Positions 36,873 to 45,261 of a DNA stretch of 64,000 bases are shown piece after piece. The position numbers and the translations under genes are program-made. The stretch spans positions 62,001 through 126,000 of the forward strand of contig DYNM01000005.1 of NCBI GenBank assembly GCA_020721065.1. The letters run 5' to 3'. Source of the stretch: Thiocystis violascens (GTDB taxonomy: Bacteria > Pseudomonadota > Gammaproteobacteria > Chromatiales > Chromatiaceae). The notes below the pieces were generated by a model that was given only the letters and a program-made list of their open reading frames with translations, ran no database searches and was not told the origin of the DNA. Each line of letters opens with the position of its first letter. Position 1 is the stretch's first letter.

Positions 36873-39800
36873 TCATTCTCTGAAAAAGTTTGGTAAACAA
36901 CGTTTTCCCGTAGCTGTCGTCACCGTTTCAAGCGTTCGCAGTAACTGCGGTATCTGTAATGGCTTGCGCAATACAAACGGGCAATACGCATGATGATGTT
37001 CGCAATCAATGTGGCAATCCGGGCGTAAATCCTGTCCACTCATTAAAATCACCGGCAAGGCAGGACGATCTCGCGCTAACGTTTCAAATAAACTAAAACC
37101 ATCCATCATTGGCATCGCAATATCCGACAATATCCAATCAATCTCAGAATGAGACGCTAAAACTGTCAACGCATCATTGCCATGCGCAGCCAAGGTGCAA
37201 ACAAAACCATGCGTCGTTAATAATCGCGCCAGCGCCTCCCGCACCAATAATTCATCTTCCACCAACAGCACTCGCTCCAGCGTTGGCGGCGCTCGCAACG
37301 CACCTTCTGGCAGCGCCATTTCTAGCGTGTCTAACTCCGCTTCTTCCGCTTGTTCAACCGACACCGGCAGCAGTACACAAAACTCCGTGCCCGCGCCGAC
37401 TTCGGAATCCACCGTCAACCCCGCTCCGCTGCGCAGCACAAATTCCTGCACCATAAATAACCCCAGACCATGCCCACGTTGTTTGGCTTTGGTGGAAAAC
37501 AGCGGCTCAAACATTCGCGCCAACGTCTCAGGACGAATGCCATGCCCCGTGTCAGTCACACGAATCTCAACATGTGCTCCCGTTGGAGCCGTGCCCAAAC
37601 GCGGCGGCTTCTCCGGCGCAGATGCGACCGGCACTGCTACCAAAGACAACTGCCCACCATCTGGCATTGCATCGCGGGCATTGAGCACCAGATTTAACAA
37701 CGCAGCCTGTAAAAAAGCCGCGTTGCTCCACGCCATCACTTCCTCATCCACCGCAAAATGTGCCTCAACGCTGCGCGGCAGCAAATGCCGCAAAATCGCA
37801 ATCAACTCATCAAACACCTGCCGCAGCGCGATTGGCTCGCACGGCATCCCGCCAGCGCGACTCAGTGACAGCATCCCCGCCGTAATCACCTTGGCGTGAC
37901 CGAGGGCACTTTGGGTTTCATCCACCACTTCTGCCACTTCGGGGTCGTTGGTCTCCCGCAACGCATCGCCGAGATAACTGAGATTGGCATCCATCACGCC
38001 CAGCAAGTTGTTGAAATCGTGCGCAATACCGCTGGCAAGATGACCGATGGTGGCGCGTTCGCGGGTCGCATCCAGCTCCCGCTGGAGCTGTTGATTGTGT
38101 TCCTGCGCGGCGAGGCGCTCGGTGATGTCTTCCACCATCGCCACCGGCAGCGGCGCGTTGTCATTCAAGTTCGGAATCAACGTCACCCGCACATCACCCC
38201 ACACCACCTCACCATTTGGACGCAAATAGCGCCGATTGAGCTGATAACTGTCGCGGACGCCACCAATCAATTCCGCAAAATGCTGCGCGATGGCGGGTCG
38301 GTCATCGGGGTGAATCATGTCGTCAATGCACCGACCAATCAGCGTCTCGCGCTCCCGTCCGAGCAGGCGAGCGTAGGCGTGATTGACGTAGATAAAACGC
38401 CGCTGCGCATCAGGAATCCCAATCCCCAGCGGCGCGTGATCAAACACCACGCGGAACCGCGCCTCGCTGGCTTCGAGTCGTGCCAGCGCGGTTTGACGAA
38501 TCGTGATGTCTTGATCCGCGCCGCGATAACCCAGCAAGGTGCCGGCGGGAGTGAAGAATGGTTGCCCGTGCGTCAACAGCCACACGCGATGACCATCGCG
38601 GTGACATGCGGGATTGACCAAATCTTGAAACAGACCATGTCGCGCAAACACTGCCAACGCTTGCGTTTTTAACGCCTCGCGCTCCGATTCTGGCGTCAGG
38701 TCATAAAAATGATGGCTGCCTACCAATTCTTCAGGGCGATACCCCAACACCGACTCAATCAGTGGGCTGAGATAGGTGAACTTGCCCTGCGCATCCACTT
38801 CCCACGCGACCGAGCGCGTCTGCTGCGCCAGCAAGTCATAGCGCCCGATGCTGTCATACAGTGAGCGGAAGGCTTGCCCGCGCTGCATGGCGCTGGCCAA
38901 CAGGTTGGCATACACCCGCATAAACTCGGTTTTGTTATTGCTCCAACGATGCGGCACCCGCACCGCCTCCAAACTGATCACACCCAACAAACGGTCAGTT
39001 AACACCGGCACCATCAGCAGCGATTGCGTGTCTGGCAATACGATCTGCGCACATTCCAGCGCCAATATCTGCGGGAGTTGATTCAGTTGAGGAACAATCA
39101 ACGGCGCATTGCGATAAAACAATTTGCGCAGCTCGTGCAACTGCTGGAGATCAAGCTGATGACCTAGCGTGCTGGATAGCCGCGCCTCCGCTGCCAGCCA
39201 CTCCTGCGTTTTGGTCAACAGGTTGCCGTCAACACCTGCTTGATAAAAAGAGACGCGATCCAGATGCCGCCCCACTCGCGGCAGCGCCCGTCCAATCACT
39301 GCGTCAAGGTCATCGGCATTCGCTGGCGCGTTCACCAGCTCCGTTGCCAGTTCCACCAACAGATGATCCAACGCCTCGCGCCGCCGCAGCTCTAATTCAG
39401 CGCGTTTACGCTCGCTGATGTCGGTGTGAGTACCCGCCATAATCAACGGTTTACCCTCCGCATCGCGTATCACCACACTGCCTTCCGCCAACACCCACAC
39501 CCAATGCCCGTGCTTGTGGCGCATCCGCAATTCACAGCTATAGCGGGCGCTCTGCGTGAAATGCTCCTGCACGCGCTGTTCACATTTCGCCAAATCGTCG
39601 GGATGTACCAACCGCTGCCAAGTCGCGTAACTCACCGGCATCAATTCGGTCAACGTATAGCCGCAAATCGCCGCCCAATACTGATTGATCGTCAACTGCC
39701 CCGTCTCAATATTCCATTCCCAAGTACCTAAATGGGTGCCGTCAATGACATTGAGCAAGCGTTGGCGTTCGCGGGTTAATGCTAATTGCGTTTCTTTCAA

Positions 39801-41765
39801 ATGACTTTGATCTAAAAGATAGCCACGAATTTCTTTCACTTCACCCTGTTTATCGCGCACCACTTTAGTGAAATCATAAAACCAACGATATTCACCTGAG
39901 AACAAACGCAGCCGATAGGATTGTTCAAACGAATCGCGGCGATATTTCAAATACCACTGCATTTCATCAAGAACGGTTTGTAAATCTTCAGGATGAATTA
40001 AATCGGCATAATGAAAATCCGGTTTCATCATTTCAGCAGGATTGTATCCCAGCAAATTGGTAACATTGGCGGACACTTGCTGAATAGGCCAGCCGTTAGT
40101 GACTGCCCAACTAATCGTTAATACCGGACCGGTAGAGAACAGTTCTCGCTCTTGGCGCAATGCTTCTCGCACTGCAAATTCTTCAGTTAAATCTTTGCTG
40201 ATGCTAAAAAAACATTCTTTCCCGTTCCAGTGTCCACGCCACACTCGCGCCAGCGCGGGGAGCTGTATTCCAGCTTTGGTGACTAAAGGAAAGGTGCAGC
40301 CATTGGAAGTGCCGTTACACAATTGGATAACGTTTTGTTCTGCTTCTTGCCGAAACACTGCGGGATGTAATTCTAAAATAGAAGTGCCTAATAAATCAGA
40401 TAGTGCATAACCTAATTTGCGCGTGACTGCTGGATTCATGTCGAGAATATGACCCTCTAACGTGGTAATAAATACCATATCGTCAAGGGAATCAAAAAAA
40501 GCACGGAAATTAGTGCGCTGCGTTTCTAATAATTGAAAGTTTGTTTTTAATGTCCCGCCAATGAGTTCCAATGTTGCGGTCAATTGATCCATTTCAGCAA
40601 ATGGACTTGGCGGCGGCGCAATCCAGAACACTTGATCTCGAATCGCCACCGGTAAAGCGCGGGCGCTGGTCGTGAGCTGGCGCAATAACAAGCTGAGATG
40701 ACGACTGCCGAGGTGTGCAATTAACAGCGCCACTCCGGTCAATATGCCCAACAGTTTGAGCGATGCCAGCGCGTCTGCTCGCGCCCGGTGTACGAGTGGA
40801 GCGGCGCTGACTGAGATGTGGATTGCCCGCTCGCTGGCGTAAGGCACGGCGAGTTCATAGCGAGCGGTGAGATAGCGCCTCATCTGCGCGGTGCGAAACG
40901 GGGAATCATCTGGCAGATGCAGGCGTAATTTGCCGTCAGCGGGAGCAGTGAGCGCGACCTGCAAAACGGAACGAACTTGCAGCCCTTCGTCACCTAACAG
41001 CAGTTCGCTGAGGCGGGCGATGTCGGTGGGAGTTGCCATCGGAGCGGGGCGGCTGGTGGCAGCACTGGCGGCAACCCAATCTTGCACCATGAAGCGGGCG
41101 ACGAGTTGCAGACGCTGTGCCAGCCGCGTTTCCATGTATTGCGTGTGTTGGCGATTGTCCCAACCCGTGAGCAACAGCCCCGGCAATAAGGTTGCGATCA
41201 ACAATGTTGCGAAATGCAGTTCACCGATGCGAATGCTGCCATGAGGACGGTTTAATAAAGCGACGGCTAATACCGTCATGCTGGCAAAACTGCTGTTGAG
41301 TACGCCGTTGAGCGTCTGCTTGAGCGCCACGAGCATCACTTCTGACCAAGTCATATCTAGTCCGAAGTGATAGGTGATGATGACTAGCGGTGTACCGAGA
41401 CCGAGCCAATAAAGGACATCGAGCAGTGCTAAAGGCGGAAGAGGACGCCCGCGCTGTCGGGCAAATTCACGTCCACCACTCACAAACACGATTTCAGCAA
41501 TCAAGATCAAGAGCGCGTAGGGATGGTTCCACAGGAGCAGCGTGTAGGCTCCTCCCGCCGCTGCGACGAACACTCCTGAAAGTGGACCGAGCCACACCAG
41601 TGCCAAAAAACCGGCGATGGAACCAAACAGAATATCGAAACCAAAGAACAGCGGTAAATGAATAACGTTGCCAGCGAGTGCTAATCCTGCCAATACTATC
41701 GTTAATAAAAACTGCTGTAGAGGATTGAAATTCACATTGGAACCCGTATCAATAGAAGACATCAC
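36873..41765 (-). CDS. Multi-PAS/GAF hybrid sensor histidine kinase with receiver domain
   Basis: This 1630-residue protein opens with a membrane sensor region of about six or seven helices in the first 215 residues (MASE1-like). An external loop and another helix follow near 342-360. PAS domains lie at about 420-530, 550-660, 665-790, 985-1100 and 1105-1225 (for example RAFFDSLDDMVFITTLEGHI, ARFRVVFDHAPLGIGIPDAQ), with a GAF domain near 800-970. The HisKA phospho-acceptor is IGHLASGIAHDFNNLLG, the HATPase N/G boxes are LLNLVLNARDAMPDGG and RGHGLGLFMVQE, and the C-terminal REC has WILSDIAMPMMDG. The receiver carries a Cys/His-rich insert (CHIDCEHHHAYC) just before its conserved lysine. The adjacent REC-EAL protein is a likely partner. 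Confidence 0.93.
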   Translation of the reverse strand: MMSSIDTGSNVNFNPLQQFLLTIVLAGLALAGNVIHLPLFFGFDILFGSIAGFLALVWLGPLSGVFVAAAGGAYTLLLWNHPYALLILIAEIVFVSGGREFARQRGRPLPPLALLDVLYWLGLGTPLVIITYHFGLDMTWSEVMLVALKQTLNGVLNSSFASMTVLAVALLNRPHGSIRIGELHFATLLIATLLPGLLLTGWDNRQHTQYMETRLAQRLQLVARFMVQDWVAASAATSRPAPMATPTDIARLSELLLGDEGLQVRSVLQVALTAPADGKLRLHLPDDSPFRTAQMRRYLTARYELAVPYASERAIHISVSAAPLVHRARADALASLKLLGILTGVALLIAHLGSRHLSLLLRQLTTSARALPVAIRDQVFWIAPPPSPFAEMDQLTATLELIGGTLKTNFQLLETQRTNFRAFFDSLDDMVFITTLEGHILDMNPAVTRKLGYALSDLLGTSILELHPAVFRQEAEQNVIQLCNGTSNGCTFPLVTKAGIQLPALARVWRGHWNGKECFFSISKDLTEEFAVREALRQERELFSTGPVLTISWAVTNGWPIQQVSANVTNLLGYNPAEMMKPDFHYADLIHPEDLQTVLDEMQWYLKYRRDSFEQSYRLRLFSGEYRWFYDFTKVVRDKQGEVKEIRGYLLDQSHLKETQLALTRERQRLLNVIDGTHLGTWEWNIETGQLTINQYWAAICGYTLTELMPVSYATWQRLVHPDDLAKCEQRVQEHFTQSARYSCELRMRHKHGHWVWVLAEGSVVIRDAEGKPLIMAGTHTDISERKRAELELRRREALDHLLVELATELVNAPANADDLDAVIGRALPRVGRHLDRVSFYQAGVDGNLLTKTQEWLAAEARLSSTLGHQLDLQQLHELRKLFYRNAPLIVPQLNQLPQILALECAQIVLPDTQSLLMVPVLTDRLLGVISLEAVRVPHRWSNNKTEFMRVYANLLASAMQRGQAFRSLYDSIGRYDLLAQQTRSVAWEVDAQGKFTYLSPLIESVLGYRPEELVGSHHFYDLTPESEREALKTQALAVFARHGLFQDLVNPACHRDGHRVWLLTHGQPFFTPAGTLLGYRGADQDITIRQTALARLEASEARFRVVFDHAPLGIGIPDAQRRFIYVNHAYARLLGRERETLIGRCIDDMIHPDDRPAIAQHFAELIGGVRDSYQLNRRYLRPNGEVVWGDVRVTLIPNLNDNAPLPVAMVEDITERLAAQEHNQQLQRELDATRERATIGHLASGIAHDFNNLLGVMDANLSYLGDALRETNDPEVAEVVDETQSALGHAKVITAGMLSLSRAGGMPCEPIALRQVFDELIAILRHLLPRSVEAHFAVDEEVMAWSNAAFLQAALLNLVLNARDAMPDGGQLSLVAVPVASAPEKPPRLGTAPTGAHVEIRVTDTGHGIRPETLARMFEPLFSTKAKQRGHGLGLFMVQEFVLRSGAGLTVDSEVGAGTEFCVLLPVSVEQAEEAELDTLEMALPEGALRAPPTLERVLLVEDELLVREALARLLTTHGFVCTLAAHGNDALTVLASHSEIDWILSDIAMPMMDGFSLFETLARDRPALPVILMSGQDLRPDCHIDCEHHHAYCPFVLRKPLQIPQLLRTLETVTTATGKRCLPNFFRE

Positions 41766-41868
41766 ACACTCAATTTGCTGAAATTAGTCTGAAGTTTATT
41801 CAGCAATTGCTGTGAATACTCAGCAGACCAAACGATGGCGTAAAATACGCAGTTTATTTCAGCAAAGG

Positions 41869-43074
41869 TTACAACAATTGCTGCGGTATCGTTTTGAACT
41901 CTTCACAGTTTTGTGACCGTGCGCACACTTTCTCGAAGCTGTCAAAATTGCACGGTATCCCAAAGAGATGCCCCTGTGCTAAATCTAAACCGGCACGAAA
42001 TAACAGATCACGTTGCGCTTCTGTTTCTACTCCTTCTGCAATGAGTTTAAGACCAAGCCGTTGTCCAAATCCAATCACTGCCATGAGAACAGTCATGGCT
42101 TTCATTGAATCAAACATCTCGGACACAAAACTCAAATCAATCTTCAAAAAGTTGAAAGGCAATTCCGCTAAATTACGCAATGAAGCGTAACCAGTACCGA
42201 AATCATCAATTGCTAATGATGCACCCATCAATTGCACACGAGCGGCAAAATCACGCAACACATGGCGATCATGGCGCATCCACGTTTCTGTGATTTCAAT
42301 CTGTACGCGACAACAACCTTGCAAGCCCGTCACCAATAGCTGTACCAATTCAATTGCGTTGGGTTGTTCAATGGTGAATTGCGATAAGTTTACTGACAAA
42401 AAACTGAGTTCAAGCTGGGCTAACTGCTCGCGCTTGGCGATGATTTTATGAAACAAATCAAGGGTTAGCTTGTCAATCAGGTTTGCAGTTTCTGCTAAAG
42501 GAATAAATTCCCGCGCTTCTAAAATACGTTCATCTGCCAAGCGCAGCCGTGCCAGTACTTCTACACCACAAGGACGCCCGTCAACTAATGAAATAATCGG
42601 TTGATAATACGGTTCCAACGCGCCAGCGTGCAGGCGTTCTGCTAAAAGGGTGGCATCTAATGCGGGAGTGGGCTGGCTGACCGGCGTTGGTGCTGGTGCT
42701 GGTGCTTCGAGCGGTTGCGATGTGAGGAGTGGTTGTAAATCGCTGGTTAATAATGCTTTAGACACCAAACCGCGCACTTGAATGCCGCGAGCTTTGGCAA
42801 TGCGCTGCGCGGTGTCTAGCATGTCGTCGCCATAGCCAGATAAGAAGGCGACCGGCACTTGGGGCGCGTTGGCGGCGAGCCACTCGATGCAATCCAGCCC
42901 GTTTTCTCGCCCCAAACCAAGGTCAAGCAGCAGTAAATCCGGCGGCGTGGTCATTACTGCCGTTTGGCAGGCTTGAATCGAGGAACAAAAGGTAAACGCA
43001 TGACCATGACGGCGCACGATGCGGCGTAAGGTTGATTCCATGCGCGGGTCATCATCGAGATAAAGGATGTGCAT
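41869..43074 (-). CDS. Response regulator with EAL phosphodiesterase domain
   Basis: This 401-residue protein has REC residues 1-120 (MHILYLDDDPRMES, LLLLDLGLGRENG as phospho-acceptor, FLSGYGDD, LVSKALL), a proline-rich linker (APAPAPTPVSQPTPA) and an EAL domain (PYYQPIISLVDGRPCGVEVLARL). The catalytic set EVL, NLSQFT, ITETW, IDDFGTGYASL, LKIDLSF and AEGVETEAQ is complete, so active hydrolysis of c-di-GMP is likely. CAGGAG lies upstream of the ATG at 43074. A longer in-frame start at 43122 is less likely. Placed after the hybrid kinase gene on the same strand (about 100 nt downstream reading would be the reverse order), it may receive the kinase's phosphate and lower c-di-GMP. Confidence 0.92.
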   Translation of the reverse strand: MHILYLDDDPRMESTLRRIVRRHGHAFTFCSSIQACQTAVMTTPPDLLLLDLGLGRENGLDCIEWLAANAPQVPVAFLSGYGDDMLDTAQRIAKARGIQVRGLVSKALLTSDLQPLLTSQPLEAPAPAPTPVSQPTPALDATLLAERLHAGALEPYYQPIISLVDGRPCGVEVLARLRLADERILEAREFIPLAETANLIDKLTLDLFHKIIAKREQLAQLELSFLSVNLSQFTIEQPNAIELVQLLVTGLQGCCRVQIEITETWMRHDRHVLRDFAARVQLMGASLAIDDFGTGYASLRNLAELPFNFLKIDLSFVSEMFDSMKAMTVLMAVIGFGQRLGLKLIAEGVETEAQRDLLFRAGLDLAQGHLFGIPCNFDSFEKVCARSQNCEEFKTIPQQLL

Positions 43075-43142
43075 CAAAACGCAACTCCTGAACGTGGCAA
43101 GGTTCGTCACGGTGAATGTCAATAGCAGTCACGCAGTGACAG

Positions 43143-43205
43143 ATACAAGCGATTGATTGAGTTGTGAGATGCCAGTGATAACGCTATTTGTCACTGACAA
43201 CTGCG
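43143..43205. repeat. Intergenic palindrome, AGTTGTCAGT family copy 5 (degenerate)
   Basis: AGTTGTGAG, then GCCAGTGATAACGC, and CACTGACAACTGCGG: imperfect copy between the REC-EAL gene and modD. Confidence 0.55.
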
Positions 43206-43269
43206 GTTCACTGCATCACTCTTGGCGGTTAAGTTTAAGCGGTATTGCCGCAAGTTTAGGATTCTTCAA

Positions 43270-44130
43270 ATGTCGTTCACTTCACTTTCCATGTTAAGCG
43301 ATCACGAATTACATCAATTATTGGCTGAAGATGTGCCATTTGGTGATCTCACCACTGATTCACTCGGCATCAGCGCCGTGCCTGCGCAGATGCGCTTGTT
43401 TGCCCGCGATCCAATGGTTGTTTGCGGTGTTGAGGAAGCAGCGCGGTTATTACAACTGTGCGGTGCGAATGTGCAGTATTGGCTCCCGTCCGGGACGCCC
43501 GCGCCAGCGGATACCTTGATGCTGGAGGTCAGTGGCACGGCCGGGGCGCTGCATCGCGGCTGGAAAACCGCGCAGACCTTGCTGGAATGGTGCGGCGGTA
43601 TGGCGACCTGCGCGGCCGGAATTGTGGCAGCAGCGCGACGCGGTGATCCGGCAACATTGGTCGCGGGTACTCGTAAAAATGTGCCCGGACAGCGGCGCTT
43701 GGCAAGCAAGGCTTTTCGCGCTGGCGGGGCGATCATGCACCGGAATGGTTTGTCGGAAACGCTGTTGATCTTTGCAGAACATCGGCAATTTCTGGCGGGT
43801 GAAGCGCCAGCACTGACTGTGGCACGGTTGCGCCAACAGTGCCCAGAAAAACGGGTGGTGGTTGAAGTGGCCACACCCGAGGAGGCGTTGCAGTGGGCGG
43901 GTGCTGATGTGTTGCAACTGGAGAAATTCACCGTCGCTGCCGTCGCCGACACTGTGACCGCTTTGGCGGCGGCTGGTTCGCAGGCGGTGGTGGCGGCAGC
44001 GGGCGGCATCTCGGTACACAACGCGGAAGACTATGCCCGCGCTGGCGCGAAGTTGTTGGTGACTACCGCGCCGCATCTGGCCGCACCGCGTGATGTGCAG
44101 GTGCGATTTGCGCTCGGTGCGGCGGCTTGA
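43270..44130 (+). CDS. modD: ModD-like protein (nicotinate-nucleotide pyrophosphorylase homologue)
   Basis: This 286-residue protein has HELHQLLAEDVPFGDLTTDS, HRGWKTAQTLLEWCGGMAT, VAGTRKNVPGQRRLASKAF, GGAIMHRNGLSETLLIFAEH and AAAGGISVHNAEDYARAG. This is the NadC fold, but HRNGLSET and FAEH are characteristic of ModD, a protein found with molybdate transport genes and of unsettled function. No modABC is adjacent here. SoeA in the same window is a molybdoenzyme, so a link to molybdenum supply is possible. AGGA lies 8 nt before the ATG at 43270, and the frame opens earlier at 43222. Confidence 0.85.
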   Translation: MSFTSLSMLSDHELHQLLAEDVPFGDLTTDSLGISAVPAQMRLFARDPMVVCGVEEAARLLQLCGANVQYWLPSGTPAPADTLMLEVSGTAGALHRGWKTAQTLLEWCGGMATCAAGIVAAARRGDPATLVAGTRKNVPGQRRLASKAFRAGGAIMHRNGLSETLLIFAEHRQFLAGEAPALTVARLRQQCPEKRVVVEVATPEEALQWAGADVLQLEKFTVAAVADTVTALAAAGSQAVVAAAGGISVHNAEDYARAGAKLLVTTAPHLAAPRDVQVRFALGAAA

Positions 44131-44222
44131 GCTCACGACAATTTTGTCGAAGCCGGGCGCTGGTTGTCGAAGCAACGGGGAGAGAAATACAGTTAAACGT
44201 TTGATTATAAAGCAATAAAAAC

Positions 44223-44240
44223 TTGGCATCGCCTGTGCAA
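44223..44240 (+). promoter_or_regulatory. Sigma-54-like -24/-12 promoter
   Basis: TTGGCATCGCCTGTGCAA has the invariant GG and GC dinucleotides separated by exactly 10 bp (GG at 44225-44226, GC at 44237-44238), the RpoN spacing. It lies about 50 nt upstream of the DUF2202 gene start. No activator site was identified. Confidence 0.6.
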
Positions 44241-44290
44241 TATGGGAAGCGAGACTGAACTTTTTCCCACTTTGATTAAAGGATTGTGCC

Positions 44291-45196
44291 ATGACAACTT
44301 CTCGCGGATTGACCCTTGCATTGACAGCGTTGTTGACAGCAACTCCAGCATTTGCTGCTGGACAACGCGGTACACCTCCGACGCAACCAGTCGCTGCGGT
44401 GCAGCCGGTGACGGTGGCGCTGACAGCGGCGGAAACGACCACACTGTTGTTTATGAGTGAAGAGGAACGGGTGGCGCGGGATGTCTATTTGCAAGCGGCG
44501 ACGTTGTGGGCAGATGCGCCGCCATTTGCCGGCATCGCGGGTGCTGAACAGAAACACATGGATGCCATCGCGCAGTTAATGACGCGCTATGGGTTGCCAG
44601 CAGCGTCGGATACCACTGTCAACGGCGTCTTTGCAGATGCAACTTTACAACAGTTGTACGACAGCCTCATGTTGAAGGTTGAAACCTCGCTGTTGGAGGC
44701 GCTAAAAGTTGGCGCGTTGATTGAAGAGGTCGATATTGAAGATTTAGAAGTAGCACTGGCAGCGACTGAAAATGTTGATTTAATTAGAGTTTATGAACAT
44801 CTGTTGCGCGGATCACGCAATCATCTGCGGGCGTTTGTGGCAGAAATTGAACGGCAAGGCGGCGATGCTTACGTTGCGCAACATCTGACGCAGGAAGCGG
44901 TGGACGCGATTGTTTCCGAACCAATGGAGCGCGGCGGTCCGGGCATGGGCGGCACCGGAACGGGCGCAGGTGGTGCAGAAAAAGGTGGCGCTGGTGCAGG
45001 TGGTCGCGGTGCGAGCGGTGGTCGTCAGAGCCAAGTGGATGTCCAGTCGTCTTCACGGTTGGCAGCGGTGATGCTGGCGCGGGGCGGCAAAGGCGGTGGG
45101 TCCGGTACTGGTACTGGCACCGGTACCGGAACTGGTACTCGCGGCGGCACCGGAACGGGCACCCGCAGCGGTACGGGCAGCACACAACACGTTTAA
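44291..45196 (+). CDS. Exported DUF2202 (ferritin-like) protein with Gly/Thr-rich tail
   Basis: This 301-residue protein has a signal peptide (MTTSRGLTLALTALLTATPAFA). The DUF2202 four-helix domain spans about 43-200: LLFMSEEERVARDVYLQA, FAGIAGAEQKHMDAIAQL, LLEALKVGALIEEVDIEDLE and LLRGSRNHLRAFVAEIE. Conserved Glu/His pairs (EEER, EQKHMDAI, RNHLRAF) suggest a di-metal site as in ferritin-like proteins. Residues 210-301 are low-complexity glycine with GTGTGTG and RGG/RSG blocks, probably disordered. Function is unknown. A sigma-54-like promoter precedes it and a strong terminator follows, so it is a single-gene unit. Confidence 0.85.
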   Translation: MTTSRGLTLALTALLTATPAFAAGQRGTPPTQPVAAVQPVTVALTAAETTTLLFMSEEERVARDVYLQAATLWADAPPFAGIAGAEQKHMDAIAQLMTRYGLPAASDTTVNGVFADATLQQLYDSLMLKVETSLLEALKVGALIEEVDIEDLEVALAATENVDLIRVYEHLLRGSRNHLRAFVAEIERQGGDAYVAQHLTQEAVDAIVSEPMERGGPGMGGTGTGAGGAEKGGAGAGGRGASGGRQSQVDVQSSSRLAAVMLARGGKGGGSGTGTGTGTGTGTRGGTGTGTRSGTGSTQHV

Positions 45197-45206
45197 TTGA
45201 TTCAAT

Positions 45207-45246
45207 AAAAAACGCCGCCGGTCATTACGACTGGCGGCGTTTTTTA
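45207..45246. terminator. Rho-independent terminator after the DUF2202 gene
   Basis: AAAAAACGCCGCC, mid-loop GGTCATTACGACT, GGCGGCGTTTTTT. A- and T-tracts on both sides allow use by the convergent O-antigen-ligase-like gene as well. Confidence 0.92.
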
Positions 45247-45261
45247 TTGCCTTTTCATAAG

